Shown here in pieces: positions 25,520-33,288 of a stretch of 64,000 nucleotides of DNA (its first letter is position 1; each line of letters starts with the position of its first letter). The notes below the pieces were generated by a model that saw nothing but the letters and a program-made list of their open reading frames with translations, searched no databases and had not been told where the DNA came from. Source of the DNA: Thalassospira alkalitolerans (GTDB taxonomy: Bacteria > Pseudomonadota > Alphaproteobacteria > Rhodospirillales > Thalassospiraceae); NCBI RefSeq assembly GCF_002115745.1, contig NZ_JFKB01000008.1:124001-188000 (forward strand), written 5' to 3'. The translations under genes and the position numbers were made by a program.

Positions 25520-27073
25520 CTAGGGCGAAAAGCGGCTATCGGCGGAAAATCCCCCATTTTGCCCCCGCCAATCTTCAAACAAAGCCGCCTTTTCAACCCG
25601 CGGAAGCCGCACCGGCTCGTTAGCAAGGCACCCGGCCACGGCATCCAGCCCGTCATCATGGTTGTCGGCTTTGCCGCCGCCCCCGCCACCCGATCCCCCG
25701 CCCGATAAACCGCCAACCGGATGCCATTCACGCATTTCACGCACAAACCGCGTTTCCCAAATATCGCGCCTTGCATGTAAAAGCCCGGCGGCCAGAACCC
25801 CGCCAATCGCATCTTCGATCCGATCCGATTTATTGCGCGTTTCGTGATGTTCAATCACGCTGGCTGCCCAGCCGGTTTTTTTAAGCGCTGCGCGCAGGAT
25901 GCTGGGCAAAAACCGTCCGATCCCGTTGGTTTCAACCCGCACCGACGGCAAATGATGATGCTTCATAAACGCGGCCGCCTGCGCACAAAGCTGGCTGGCT
26001 TCATCGGCTTCGCTTAACCGGGCCGGGTCAAACCGCAACCAGACAATATCATGCAGCCAATATTCCCCCTGGTCGCAAATATAAACGCAGGCAATCGCCG
26101 CCCCGTCGCCATTTGCCGCGCCAAAACTCGGATCGAAATGGCACGCCGATGCCACCATCCGCCGATCCCCGATCATCAGGCGCAACGCCCCATTGGCGCG
26201 CTCAATCACCGCTGCATCGTCATAGGGAATCATCCGGGCCGGGTCGAGGATCCCGGCACGGGGGGCGACCATTTCCAGCATCATCTGGCTGGCAAATTTC
26301 CGCTCTGGCGTGCGCGCCCGGATACCGGCAATTTCGGCATCTGAAAACCGTTCCGGCCAGTTTGACCGGCCCTGATCATCCAGGATCGGCAGGCAGAACC
26401 GCGAAAATGTCGCCAAAAATGGCGCGGCCTCGCCGGTTTCCGGGCGAACCTCATCGGCATAGATCGAATAATAGCTATGCGGCGTGCCAACATAAATCTG
26501 CGTCCCGCCGGGCGACAGGACATAGGCAATCTCGCCCAGTTTTTCGCGCAGCTCGGCACGTTTATGGCCGCTATCGCTGTTTTTGGGCACCTCGACATCA
26601 TCACAAATCACCACATCGGCCCGCGATCCGGTGATATTGCCGCCAATGCCCGCCGCCTGCATCGATGGATCGCGCAAAACCCCCTGCCGCGCCACGGTAA
26701 AACGTTCCGTGCCCCAATCGACCAGTTTTTCGGGCAAAAGCGCGCCTAACAACGGATGGCGTTCAATCACGCGCTTTACATTCCGCACCATCTTTTTCGC
26801 CAGATCAAGATCGGCGGCCAGCACCAGAATGCGCAAATCCGCATCGCGATACAGCAACCAGGCGCAAAACAGCCCGACCAATGTCGATTTGCCCGAATTG
26901 CGAAACGCCATCAGCAACAATTCACGTTTGCCCGATTGCCAGCAATCCTCAAGCCAGCCCGCCATATCGCGATGATGCCCCGGAAGATCCAGCCCCAACA
27001 TCCGGTCCCAAATCCAGACAAACTCGGCAAACCCCGCCGGTTTGGGGCGATTGCGATAAATATACTGCGCCAT
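25520..27073 (-). CDS. Phage terminase large subunit
   Basis: A 517-aa DNA-packaging motor. The ATPase has Walker A FRNSGKST (57-64) and Walker B VVICDDVE (about 154-161), followed by the coupling segment YVGTPHSYYS. The C-terminal nuclease region includes CHFDPSFG (first acid), RVETNGIG and NHDDGLDAVAG. A Gly/Ser run (GGLSGGGSGGGGGG) has expanded just before the last acidic motif, in a loop. The size and organisation fit T7-like (podoviral) terminases. The gene is intact but separated from the rest of the particle genes by about 4.6 kb of cargo genes. Confidence 0.92.
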   Translation of the reverse strand: MAQYIYRNRPKPAGFAEFVWIWDRMLGLDLPGHHRDMAGWLEDCWQSGKRELLLMAFRNSGKSTLVGLFCAWLLYRDADLRILVLAADLDLAKKMVRNVKRVIERHPLLGALLPEKLVDWGTERFTVARQGVLRDPSMQAAGIGGNITGSRADVVICDDVEVPKNSDSGHKRAELREKLGEIAYVLSPGGTQIYVGTPHSYYSIYADEVRPETGEAAPFLATFSRFCLPILDDQGRSNWPERFSDAEIAGIRARTPERKFASQMMLEMVAPRAGILDPARMIPYDDAAVIERANGALRLMIGDRRMVASACHFDPSFGAANGDGAAIACVYICDQGEYWLHDIVWLRFDPARLSEADEASQLCAQAAAFMKHHHLPSVRVETNGIGRFLPSILRAALKKTGWAASVIEHHETRNKSDRIEDAIGGVLAAGLLHARRDIWETRFVREMREWHPVGGLSGGGSGGGGGGKADNHDDGLDAVAGCLANEPVRLPRVEKAALFEDWRGQNGGFSADSRFSP

Positions 27074-27191
27074 CCAACATCCCCGCGTTACCCCGTCCCA
27101 ACCTCAAAACCGGCCATCGACCCCGCATACGCCATCCTCCGGCGTCCCTGAGCGCTGCCGGTTCTGATCAATTTCAAATATCTGTTTGGAC

Positions 27192-27212
27192 ATAAAAAAA
27201 CGGGCCAAAGCC
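27192..27212 (-). terminator. Rho-independent terminator (minus strand)
   Basis: CGGGC/GCCCG stem (27199-27203 with 27208-27212), loop CAAA, followed on the minus strand by seven T. It ends the TetR-type regulator gene before terminase. Confidence 0.8.
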
Positions 27213-27257
27213 CGCTTCATCACCGTTCAAAATGCCGGTTCATATCCAATCTGAACC

Positions 27258-27881
27258 TTACCGGCCCGGTGCCTTCACCGCCCCAAACCGCAACCCATCA
27301 ACCAAAAGGTCAACCATGCTGCGCGTATGCGCCGCCCCGGCCGCATCCCCCACCCCCGCAACCGAAAGATTGGCAATCGCACGTAACAAATCATAGGGCG
27401 CAATATCGCCGCGCACTTCGCCCGCCTTGGCCGCCGCATCCAAAAGCCCGGCCAGAACCGGTTCAAAATTGGACCGGAAATAATCAGGCAGCGCATCAAA
27501 CGCCGGATCACCGGAATGCAGGGCCGCCGCCAGCCCCTTTTTGGCCGCGATAAAATCGGTATAGCGGTTCAACCAGCGCACAAGCGCATCACCCGGCGTA
27601 TGCGCCGCCGACAAAGTTGCCGCTGTTGCCGCACAGGCATCAACCTCGCGCCGGAAAACCGCCGCCACTAGGTCGGATCGCGTCGGAAACCGGCGATACA
27701 ATGTGCCAACCCCAACGCCAGCCTTGGCCGCGATTTCGCGTACCGGCGCATCCACGCCAAGGGTGGCAAAAACCTCTTTCGCCGCCTCAAGCACCGCATC
27801 CTCATTCCGCTTGGCATCGGCCCGCATCCGGGGTTTTGGCGATGTGCTTTCGCCGGGAAATTTATTCAATTCTTCAGGCAA
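27258..27881 (-). CDS. TetR-family transcriptional repressor
   Basis: A 207-aa regulator. The N-terminal HTH is clear: AVLEAAKEVFATLGVDAPVREIAAKAGVGVGTLYRRFPTRSDLV (about 29-72). The C-terminal ligand domain is Ala-rich with the SAHTPGDALVRWLNRY pattern of the YbiH/SlmA-like group. It is divergent from an alpha/beta hydrolase gene, and the shared intergenic region holds three GTTCC-type sites, so it probably controls itself and the hydrolase. Confidence 0.9.
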   Translation of the reverse strand: MPEELNKFPGESTSPKPRMRADAKRNEDAVLEAAKEVFATLGVDAPVREIAAKAGVGVGTLYRRFPTRSDLVAAVFRREVDACAATAATLSAAHTPGDALVRWLNRYTDFIAAKKGLAAALHSGDPAFDALPDYFRSNFEPVLAGLLDAAAKAGEVRGDIAPYDLLRAIANLSVAGVGDAAGAAHTRSMVDLLVDGLRFGAVKAPGR

Positions 27882-27948
27882 AACGCCTCCTTAACCGGCT
27901 CCCCCAAAGCAGCCGAAGTCTCACAAATCAACCACGCCCTTGTCAAAC

Positions 27949-28016
27949 GGATCAATGTTCCGTATATAACTTGGGTAAATGGAACAACGTTCCGATTAAT
28001 ATCGGATCAATGTTCC
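27949..28016. promoter_or_regulatory. Candidate TetR operator array in the divergent promoter
   Basis: GGATCAATGTTCC occurs twice (27949-27961 and 28004-28016), and a perfect 5-3-5 palindrome GGAAC/GTTCC lies between them (27981-27993). These three related sites flank GTATATAAC, a likely -10 element, and are the obvious binding sites of the adjacent TetR-type regulator. Confidence 0.65.
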
Positions 28017-28074
28017 ACTTTCGCAATATAGGCCAACCCCACCGGTTTCACCACGCAAAATCAAGGCATCCCCC

Positions 28075-29049
28075 ATGAACAATCTGATCAATCACGCCCG
28101 CCATATTCCCGTTCCCCCGCCCAGCCCGACCCTGACCATCAACCCGGTCATTTTACCGGTCCCGGATCGCGGCCAACCGCTTGAACTGCGCATTACCGCC
28201 CCCGTGATCGGCGATAACCTGCCGATTATTTTGCTGTCACACGGTCATGGTCCGTCCCTTTATATCCCGTCAAAGGATGGCTATGGCCCGCTGGTGGATT
28301 TTTATGCCGCCCATGGCTTTGTCGTGATCCAGCCCACCCATGCCAATGCCAAGGTCGCCGGATTGCCCGCCGATGCCCCCGGCGCACCGTTTTTCTGGCA
28401 ATCGCGTGTGCAAGATATGAAACGCATTCTGGATCAGCTTGCCGTGATCGAAGATCAATTCCCCGCCCTCGCCGGGCGGCTGGACCGCAACCGGATTGCG
28501 GTGATCGGTCATTCGCTGGGCGGGCAAACGGCGGGCATGTTACTGGGCGCACGTCTGACCGATACCAAAGACCCGACCGCGCAAAATGTCACCATGATCG
28601 AACCGCGCATTACGGCGGGTGTTTTGCTTGCCGCACCGGGCAAGGGCGGCGACAGCCTCAGCAACTTTGCCCGTGAAAACTATACCGTGCTGAACCCCGA
28701 TTTTGCTCATCTGACGACCCAAACCCTGGTGGTGGCAGGCGACGCCGATGACAATCCGCATCTAACCCCGCGCGGCGCAGATTGGCACACCGACCCCTAT
28801 CATCACAGCCCCGGTGCCGATGCCTTGCTCACGCTCAAGGGCGGCAAACACGGGCTTGGCGGCATTGCCGGTTATGACGCCAAAGAAACCGACGACGAAG
28901 ACCCCGACCGCCTTGCCATCACCCAACGCATGACGCTGGCCTATCTGCGCTCGGCCCTCTATCCCGGCGATCCCTCATGGGCAGATGCCTGCGCGGCCCT
29001 CGCCAAACATGCCGATACCCACGCCCGCGTCACCCGGAAAAAAGCCTGA
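28075..29049 (+). CDS. Alpha/beta hydrolase (dienelactone-hydrolase / PAF-acetylhydrolase-like)
   Basis: A 324-aa serine hydrolase. The oxyanion segment LLSHGHGPS (about 59-67) precedes the nucleophile elbow GHSLGG (about 145-150). The acid residue is near VVAGDADDNP and the His near GGKHGLGG. It lacks a signal peptide. Ester or lactone hydrolysis is likely; the substrate is unknown. It is divergent from the TetR gene and presumably induced by the regulator's ligand. Both genes lie inside the podoviral module and are cargo or later insertions. Confidence 0.85.
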   Translation: MNNLINHARHIPVPPPSPTLTINPVILPVPDRGQPLELRITAPVIGDNLPIILLSHGHGPSLYIPSKDGYGPLVDFYAAHGFVVIQPTHANAKVAGLPADAPGAPFFWQSRVQDMKRILDQLAVIEDQFPALAGRLDRNRIAVIGHSLGGQTAGMLLGARLTDTKDPTAQNVTMIEPRITAGVLLAAPGKGGDSLSNFARENYTVLNPDFAHLTTQTLVVAGDADDNPHLTPRGADWHTDPYHHSPGADALLTLKGGKHGLGGIAGYDAKETDDEDPDRLAITQRMTLAYLRSALYPGDPSWADACAALAKHADTHARVTRKKA

Positions 29050-29157
29050 AACCGGCCCGGCTGCATCGCTCACCCTGCGCGGTGCAGCCCCCATCCCGCC
29101 GCCCGATGGGGTTCCGCCTGTACGGACGTAACGAATAGGAAAAATGTCATCAAACTT

Positions 29158-29184
29158 CCGTCATTCCCGCGCCCGGCGGGGATT
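29158..29184. repeat. REP-like palindromic repeat, copy 4
   Basis: CCGTCATTCCCGC (29158-29170), loop GCCCG, GCGGGGATT (29176-29184). It has the same family layout as the copies at 3.6 kb and 23.3 kb. A more degenerate copy (GTCATCCCCGCGCCAGGCAG) is near 33237. Confidence 0.65.
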
Positions 29185-29220
29185 CGGCCCTTCGTGCCAC
29201 GGCTTCAAAACCAGCCATCA

Positions 29221-29937
29221 TCAAACAACCCGCCAAGTCTCGCCACTGGCAAGATTGCGGACATAATCAACCGCCTCCCCGTTCCAGTGATAGGAAAAAT
29301 GATCTCCCTGCACCGGGATCGGCACCACATCGGGCCAAAACGCGGCCATACATTGCCCGCCGTCAAACCGCACGCTCGGCCAATAAAGCCCGTCCGATCT
29401 CGCCGCCCGCCGTGCCGCACCAAATTTTTGCGAGGCCCCATAATCATCGGGATCAAGCAGGTCGGCCATCCCGCTGACATCCTCAAACACATGGTCGATT
29501 TTCCCGACCAACTCGCGAAACTGCGATGTCCAGCCCGCATCCTCGTTCGTCGCCCGCATGGTCCGTGCGTGATGATGCACGGTTTCGGCTATTGCCACAG
29601 ATCGGCTATTGCCCGCGTAATAAAGCCCATAACTGCCATCGGAAAACCGGCCCGGCCGATACGGCGAACAATGAACAAACGGTGCCATCACATAACTGGC
29701 CCCCGGCCCCGATACCCGGCGATCCACCGGCACCTTGGCCAGATTGCCAATGCTGTCACGAATGCGCGGGTTCATCTTGGCCTCGGCCGATGCCAAGGCT
29801 TCCCAGTCGGCGGGATCGGCAATGTCTTCAAACAGATCAATCGGTGGATAGATCGACCGGATAATCCGCACACAATGAGGCCATGTCACCCGCTTGGTCG
29901 GGATATCGCGCCCGCCCTGATCTGCCGGGTTCACCAC
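29221..29937 (-). CDS. RES-domain toxin (NAD-degrading type)
   Basis: A 238-aa RES protein. The family is named for conserved Arg, Glu and Ser; visible are Arg97 in RFSDGSYGLYYAG (97-109), Tyr106 and Glu118 in AIAETVHHH. Characterised RES toxins deplete NAD+ by phosphorolysis or hydrolysis. The gene starts 7 nt inside the end of the upstream antitoxin gene, the standard tight pairing. It lies as a cargo pair between terminase and the fibre genes. Confidence 0.88.
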   Translation of the reverse strand: MVNPADQGGRDIPTKRVTWPHCVRIIRSIYPPIDLFEDIADPADWEALASAEAKMNPRIRDSIGNLAKVPVDRRVSGPGASYVMAPFVHCSPYRPGRFSDGSYGLYYAGNSRSVAIAETVHHHARTMRATNEDAGWTSQFRELVGKIDHVFEDVSGMADLLDPDDYGASQKFGAARRAARSDGLYWPSVRFDGGQCMAAFWPDVVPIPVQGDHFSYHWNGEAVDYVRNLASGETWRVV

Positions 29938-30344
29938 CCCCCACGCTCCGCATCCAGATAACTGCGAATATCGGCAATATCCATGATTTCGCCGCGCATC
30001 ATGATGTCCAGGGCACTTTGCCCGCCAAACGCCGCATTGGGCTTGCGGATCCAGGCATAACCGCGCGCCGGTTCGCGAAACAGATACCGCAGCCCTTTAT
30101 GAATCCCGATCAGCATCGCCATACGCGTGCGCAAATCACGATCAATCCGCCCGATATCCTTTTTCTTCCACCGCGCCCATGTCCGGGCGGGCATATCGCC
30201 CAGCAAAACCCGCGCTTCCTGATCGCTTAAATCCCAAACCCCAAACAGATTGACCGTGGCACGCGCCAATGCCGCTGCCTCATCCCCGGTAATCGTTGCG
30301 GCACCCGGCACGGCCCCGGTCGGCTCAACAATTGCGAATTCCAT
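29931..30344 (-). CDS. Xre/MbcA-ParS-type antitoxin of the RES toxin
   Basis: A 137-aa protein starting MEFAIVEP with GGAGG 7 nt upstream, which decides the start against an ATG 21 nt earlier. Residues about 30-95 form the Xre-like HTH (ALARATVNLFGVWDLSDQEARVLLGDMPARTWARWK), and the C-terminal WIRKPNAAFGGQSALDIMMRGEIMDIADIRSYLDAERGGW is the DUF2384 toxin-binding domain. It is divergent from the Fic gene across a 250-bp region carrying repeated operator-like octamers. Confidence 0.9.
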   Translation of the reverse strand: MEFAIVEPTGAVPGAATITGDEAAALARATVNLFGVWDLSDQEARVLLGDMPARTWARWKKKDIGRIDRDLRTRMAMLIGIHKGLRYLFREPARGYAWIRKPNAAFGGQSALDIMMRGEIMDIADIRSYLDAERGGW

Positions 30345-30406
30345 ATTCGCACCTCCATTTGGCATAAATATATCACTTTTACGCCAAATGGCAAATACAG
30401 GTCATC

Positions 30407-30576
30407 ATGTCGATAAAACCATATAAGTTCGACACGTCGGCAGGACGTGTCGATGCAATCGACATGAAACAACACCCGAGCCTTAACGTGTCGATTTTTT
30501 CATATAATTTCGACACAATAACTTGCTTATGTCGATCCCATCGACATAAGCTGACTTTCAGACAAATCGTGTCGAT
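30407..30576. repeat. Two-and-a-bit 81-bp repeat with nine TGTCGA half-sites upstream of fic
   Basis: Half-sites (A/G)TGTCGAT or their complements start at 30407, 30429, 30447, 30458, 30488, 30510, 30529, 30540 and 30569. The intervals (22, 18, 11, 30, 22, 19, 11, 29) repeat, so the region is an approximately 81-bp unit present twice with the beginning of a third. Each unit contains a lone half-site, CATATAA followed by TTCGACAC, and a palindrome with a 3-bp spacer, for example ATGTCGAT-CCC-ATCGACAT (30529-30547). A perfect TATAAT lies at 30503. It is probably an operator array controlling fic. Confidence 0.85.
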
Positions 30577-30595
30577 CTTTTGGGAACAACCAAAC

Positions 30596-31702
30596 ATGAA
30601 CTGGCAGGCAGACAAACCTTACAACACTCTTCCCCTACTGCCTCCGACAACCGAACGGGTCGAAACACGATCCGTTTTAAAAGCCTGCACCCCGGCTCGC
30701 GCTGCTTTAGCCGAGTTAAAACAGGCTGGCAGATTGCTTCCCAATCAAAACCTGCTGATCAACCTGCTGCCTTTGCTTGAAGCCAAGGACAGCTCGGAAA
30801 TCGAAAATATCGTCACGACCACAGACAAATTGTTCCAGTTTGCCCAAGAAGATTCTGGTGCCGATCTTGCGACAAAAGAAGCCCTTCGCTATCGCACAGC
30901 ACTTTATCAGGGGTTCAAAGAACTGGACGACAAACCGTTATGCACAACCACAGCCGTCGAAATTTGCAGCCATCTGAAAAATACCCAGATGGAAATCCGC
31001 AAAATTCCCGGCACAATCATAGGCAACCATACAACCGGTGAGACCGTCTACACCCCGCCCGTCGGCGAAAATGTCATTCGCGATCTTCTCGCCAACTGGG
31101 AACGGTTTCTACACAGCGAAGACGATATTGACCCGCTGATCAAAATGGCCATCAGCCACTACCAGTTTGAAGCCGTTCACCCATTTCAGGACGGAAACGG
31201 GCGAACAGGTCGCATCCTGAACGTTCTTTATCTGATCGAACAGCAACTCCTGACACTGCCGATCCTATATCTCAGCCGCTATATCGTTCAAAATAAACAG
31301 GATTACTACCACTTCCTTAATCAGGTGACCCGAACCGGACAATGGGAAGACTGGTTACTCTTCATGCTTAAAGGGGTTGAACAAACCTCCATCTGGACAT
31401 GCGAAAAAATTGCCGCCATCCGACAGCTCATGGACCACACGACAGATCATGTCCGGGCAAAGCTTCCGAAAATTTACAGTCATGAACTGATACAAGTCAT
31501 TTTTGAACAGCCCTATTGCCGTATTGCCAATCTGGTGGAACGCGACATCGCAAAACGTCAAACAGCCTCTACTTATCTTAAGCAACTGGTCGATGCGGGC
31601 GTTCTAAACGAAATCAGCGCCGGAAAAGAAAAGCTTTTTGCTCACCCGAAACTGATGCACCTCATGACAAACGACACGAACGACATCGCCCCCTACGCAT
31701 AG
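30596..31702 (+). CDS. Class II Fic protein (AMPylase) with C-terminal winged helix
   Basis: A 368-aa protein. The N-terminal Fic_N region carries the inhibitory helix SSEIEN (66-71), matching the (S/T)xxxE(G/N) rule of self-inhibited class II Fic enzymes. The catalytic loop HPFQDGNGRTGR (195-206) is complete, so AMP transfer from ATP is expected. The C terminus (about 285-365: HELIQVIFEQPYCRIANLVERDIAKRQTASTYLKQLVDAGVL) is a winged helix that could bind DNA. The start at 30596 is chosen at MNWQADKPYNTLPLLPP, the usual beginning; the frame extends further into the operator array. The target is unknown. Confidence 0.92.
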   Translation: MNWQADKPYNTLPLLPPTTERVETRSVLKACTPARAALAELKQAGRLLPNQNLLINLLPLLEAKDSSEIENIVTTTDKLFQFAQEDSGADLATKEALRYRTALYQGFKELDDKPLCTTTAVEICSHLKNTQMEIRKIPGTIIGNHTTGETVYTPPVGENVIRDLLANWERFLHSEDDIDPLIKMAISHYQFEAVHPFQDGNGRTGRILNVLYLIEQQLLTLPILYLSRYIVQNKQDYYHFLNQVTRTGQWEDWLLFMLKGVEQTSIWTCEKIAAIRQLMDHTTDHVRAKLPKIYSHELIQVIFEQPYCRIANLVERDIAKRQTASTYLKQLVDAGVLNEISAGKEKLFAHPKLMHLMTNDTNDIAPYA

Positions 31703-31729
31703 CGTTACTTTCAACCAAGTCAGCATCTG

Positions 31730-32047
31730 TCAAACCTCTGCCAACGCCCCCCGCGCCTCCGCAATCAACTTTTCAATCTCCGCATCCTCACGCTTTTTAG
31801 CATCCCCCCCCGCCGCGCCATCAACACCATCCGCACCCGGCCCCTCGCACGCCCAGCGCAGCAGTTTGATCAGGCCTTCAAGATGGCTCAACCCCGCCTT
31901 GCAGGCGGCTTGATGCATCGCATAACTTTTGGCATCCATGTTCCGGGATACTTCCCGCGCCACCCGGCGATAGGCCCGACGCGCACGGCGAATATCCATC
32001 GGCAAATCACGCAAAAGATCACGGCGCAGTGTTACCAGTTCTTCCAT
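31730..32047 (-). CDS. Phage hypothetical protein, possible small terminase by position
   Basis: A 105-aa highly charged helical protein (LRRDLLRDLPMDIRRARRAYRRVAREVSRNMDAKSYAMHQAACKAG), with a Gly/Ala-rich hinge and an acidic helix at the end. No domain was recognised. In T7-like gene order a small packaging protein lies near large terminase; here the next minus-strand phage gene is terminase, 4.6 kb away beyond the cargo genes. Small-terminase function is a positional guess only. Confidence 0.55.
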   Translation of the reverse strand: MEELVTLRRDLLRDLPMDIRRARRAYRRVAREVSRNMDAKSYAMHQAACKAGLSHLEGLIKLLRWACEGPGADGVDGAAGGDAKKREDAEIEKLIAEARGALAEV

Positions 32048-32067
32048 TTCCGGCCCCCGATTTGTGT

Positions 32068-33165
32068 TTACGTCTCGGTCAATGCGATCAACCGATCATC
32101 CGAAAGCCGTGCAGGCCAATACGACACCCCGCGCAAATGCCCGTTTAACGCCCCGCTTTCCCCGGCATAACTGCCAATCCCGATATGGGTAAAATTGCGC
32201 GGCATCGCGAACCCGCCCGGCGATTTTAAAACCACCCCGTTTTGCGCCACCGCCACCGCGTCATCATCCCAGGCTATCGCGATCTTCCGGCGGGTTGCCG
32301 GGGTTAACGTGCCATACAGCGACTGGGTCACAATCGGCACGCCGCCTTTGCGAAGCGACACCCGCAATTGATCGGCGGCACTGTCATAGCCAAGATCAAG
32401 ATGATCATCATTCAGGCTTGTCGAATAAAGCTGCACAATCCGCCAAATCCCGTCCCACGCGGGCGGTAATTCCAGATCAAAAACCAATGTCCCCGGTCCG
32501 GCCTGAAACCAATCCCCCGGATCAAGCCGCACATCGTCAATCGCCCGCGTGGCAGGAACCCCATTACTGATCATATCACTGGTCGATACCGGCCCGGTTT
32601 CAAGCTGCGCATTCCAGATCAGGATCGATGCCGCCATTCCCGAAACACTGGTGTTGATTTTCGGATAGCGCGTGGTGCCCGATGCCACCTCGCCAAAGCC
32701 AACCCGTTGCCAGCTTTCATCCAAACTCACCGCATGGGCCGATGCCCCGTTTATCCCGCCCAATGTGACATCAACCGTGCCCGAAACCGCCCGCGCCCAG
32801 ACGGCAAAGCAATGCGTTTCCCCGGCAACCAGATTATCGACCCGCTGATAAAGCCCCGCCGCCCCGCCGGGCAAATCAAGCTGCGTCGCGCCCGCACTGC
32901 CATCCGGGGCGGCAAGCCCGGATGCCGAAACGCTTACCCCTGCGTCCTTTTCCCAAAGCACATTGGAAAACGCGGTTGAATAGCGCAACAGATTGCTTGC
33001 CGCCCCCTCAATCAAAAGCCCCCTTGCCCGGCCCAGATCATCATGATCATGGCCCGCTTCATCATTGCCGATTTCGCCCAGAACCCCATTTTGCTGTCGC
33101 ACGATCTTGGCACTGCCGCGCGCCACGCGCAGACAGCTTTCCAGCGGCACATATCGCATGCCCAT
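32068..33165 (-). CDS. Phage spike/fibre protein with concanavalin-like domain
   Basis: A 365-aa protein starting MGMRYVPLESC, with GGAG 8 nt upstream deciding the start. The middle contains the 'head spike fibre' pattern (LLIEGAASNLLRYSTAFSN, W, then AGVSVSASGLAAPDGSAGATQL; SWQRVGFGEV; ILIWNAQLETG). The C-terminal half (about 245-365) looks like a LamG/concanavalin-type sandwich ending RGVSYWPARLSDDRLIALT. Such proteins decorate phage particles and bind glycans. It is 20 nt from the preceding 105-aa gene. Confidence 0.75.
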   Translation of the reverse strand: MGMRYVPLESCLRVARGSAKIVRQQNGVLGEIGNDEAGHDHDDLGRARGLLIEGAASNLLRYSTAFSNVLWEKDAGVSVSASGLAAPDGSAGATQLDLPGGAAGLYQRVDNLVAGETHCFAVWARAVSGTVDVTLGGINGASAHAVSLDESWQRVGFGEVASGTTRYPKINTSVSGMAASILIWNAQLETGPVSTSDMISNGVPATRAIDDVRLDPGDWFQAGPGTLVFDLELPPAWDGIWRIVQLYSTSLNDDHLDLGYDSAADQLRVSLRKGGVPIVTQSLYGTLTPATRRKIAIAWDDDAVAVAQNGVVLKSPGGFAMPRNFTHIGIGSYAGESGALNGHLRGVSYWPARLSDDRLIALTET

Positions 33166-33288
33166 CTGCCGTTCTCCGTTCATAAAATGATGAAATGATT
33201 GGCCGGTTTTCACATCGGAAATGATGCGGCCACTTCCGTCATCCCCGCGCCAGGCAGGCATCCATCGGCTGCATGCAAGTTGCCCTGA

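Noticed and set aside
30407..30576. Possibility that the repeat array upstream of fic is a CRISPR or a plasmid iteron origin
   Set aside because: There are only two full units, with palindromic half-sites inside them rather than identical repeats and unique spacers; no cas or rep gene is nearby.
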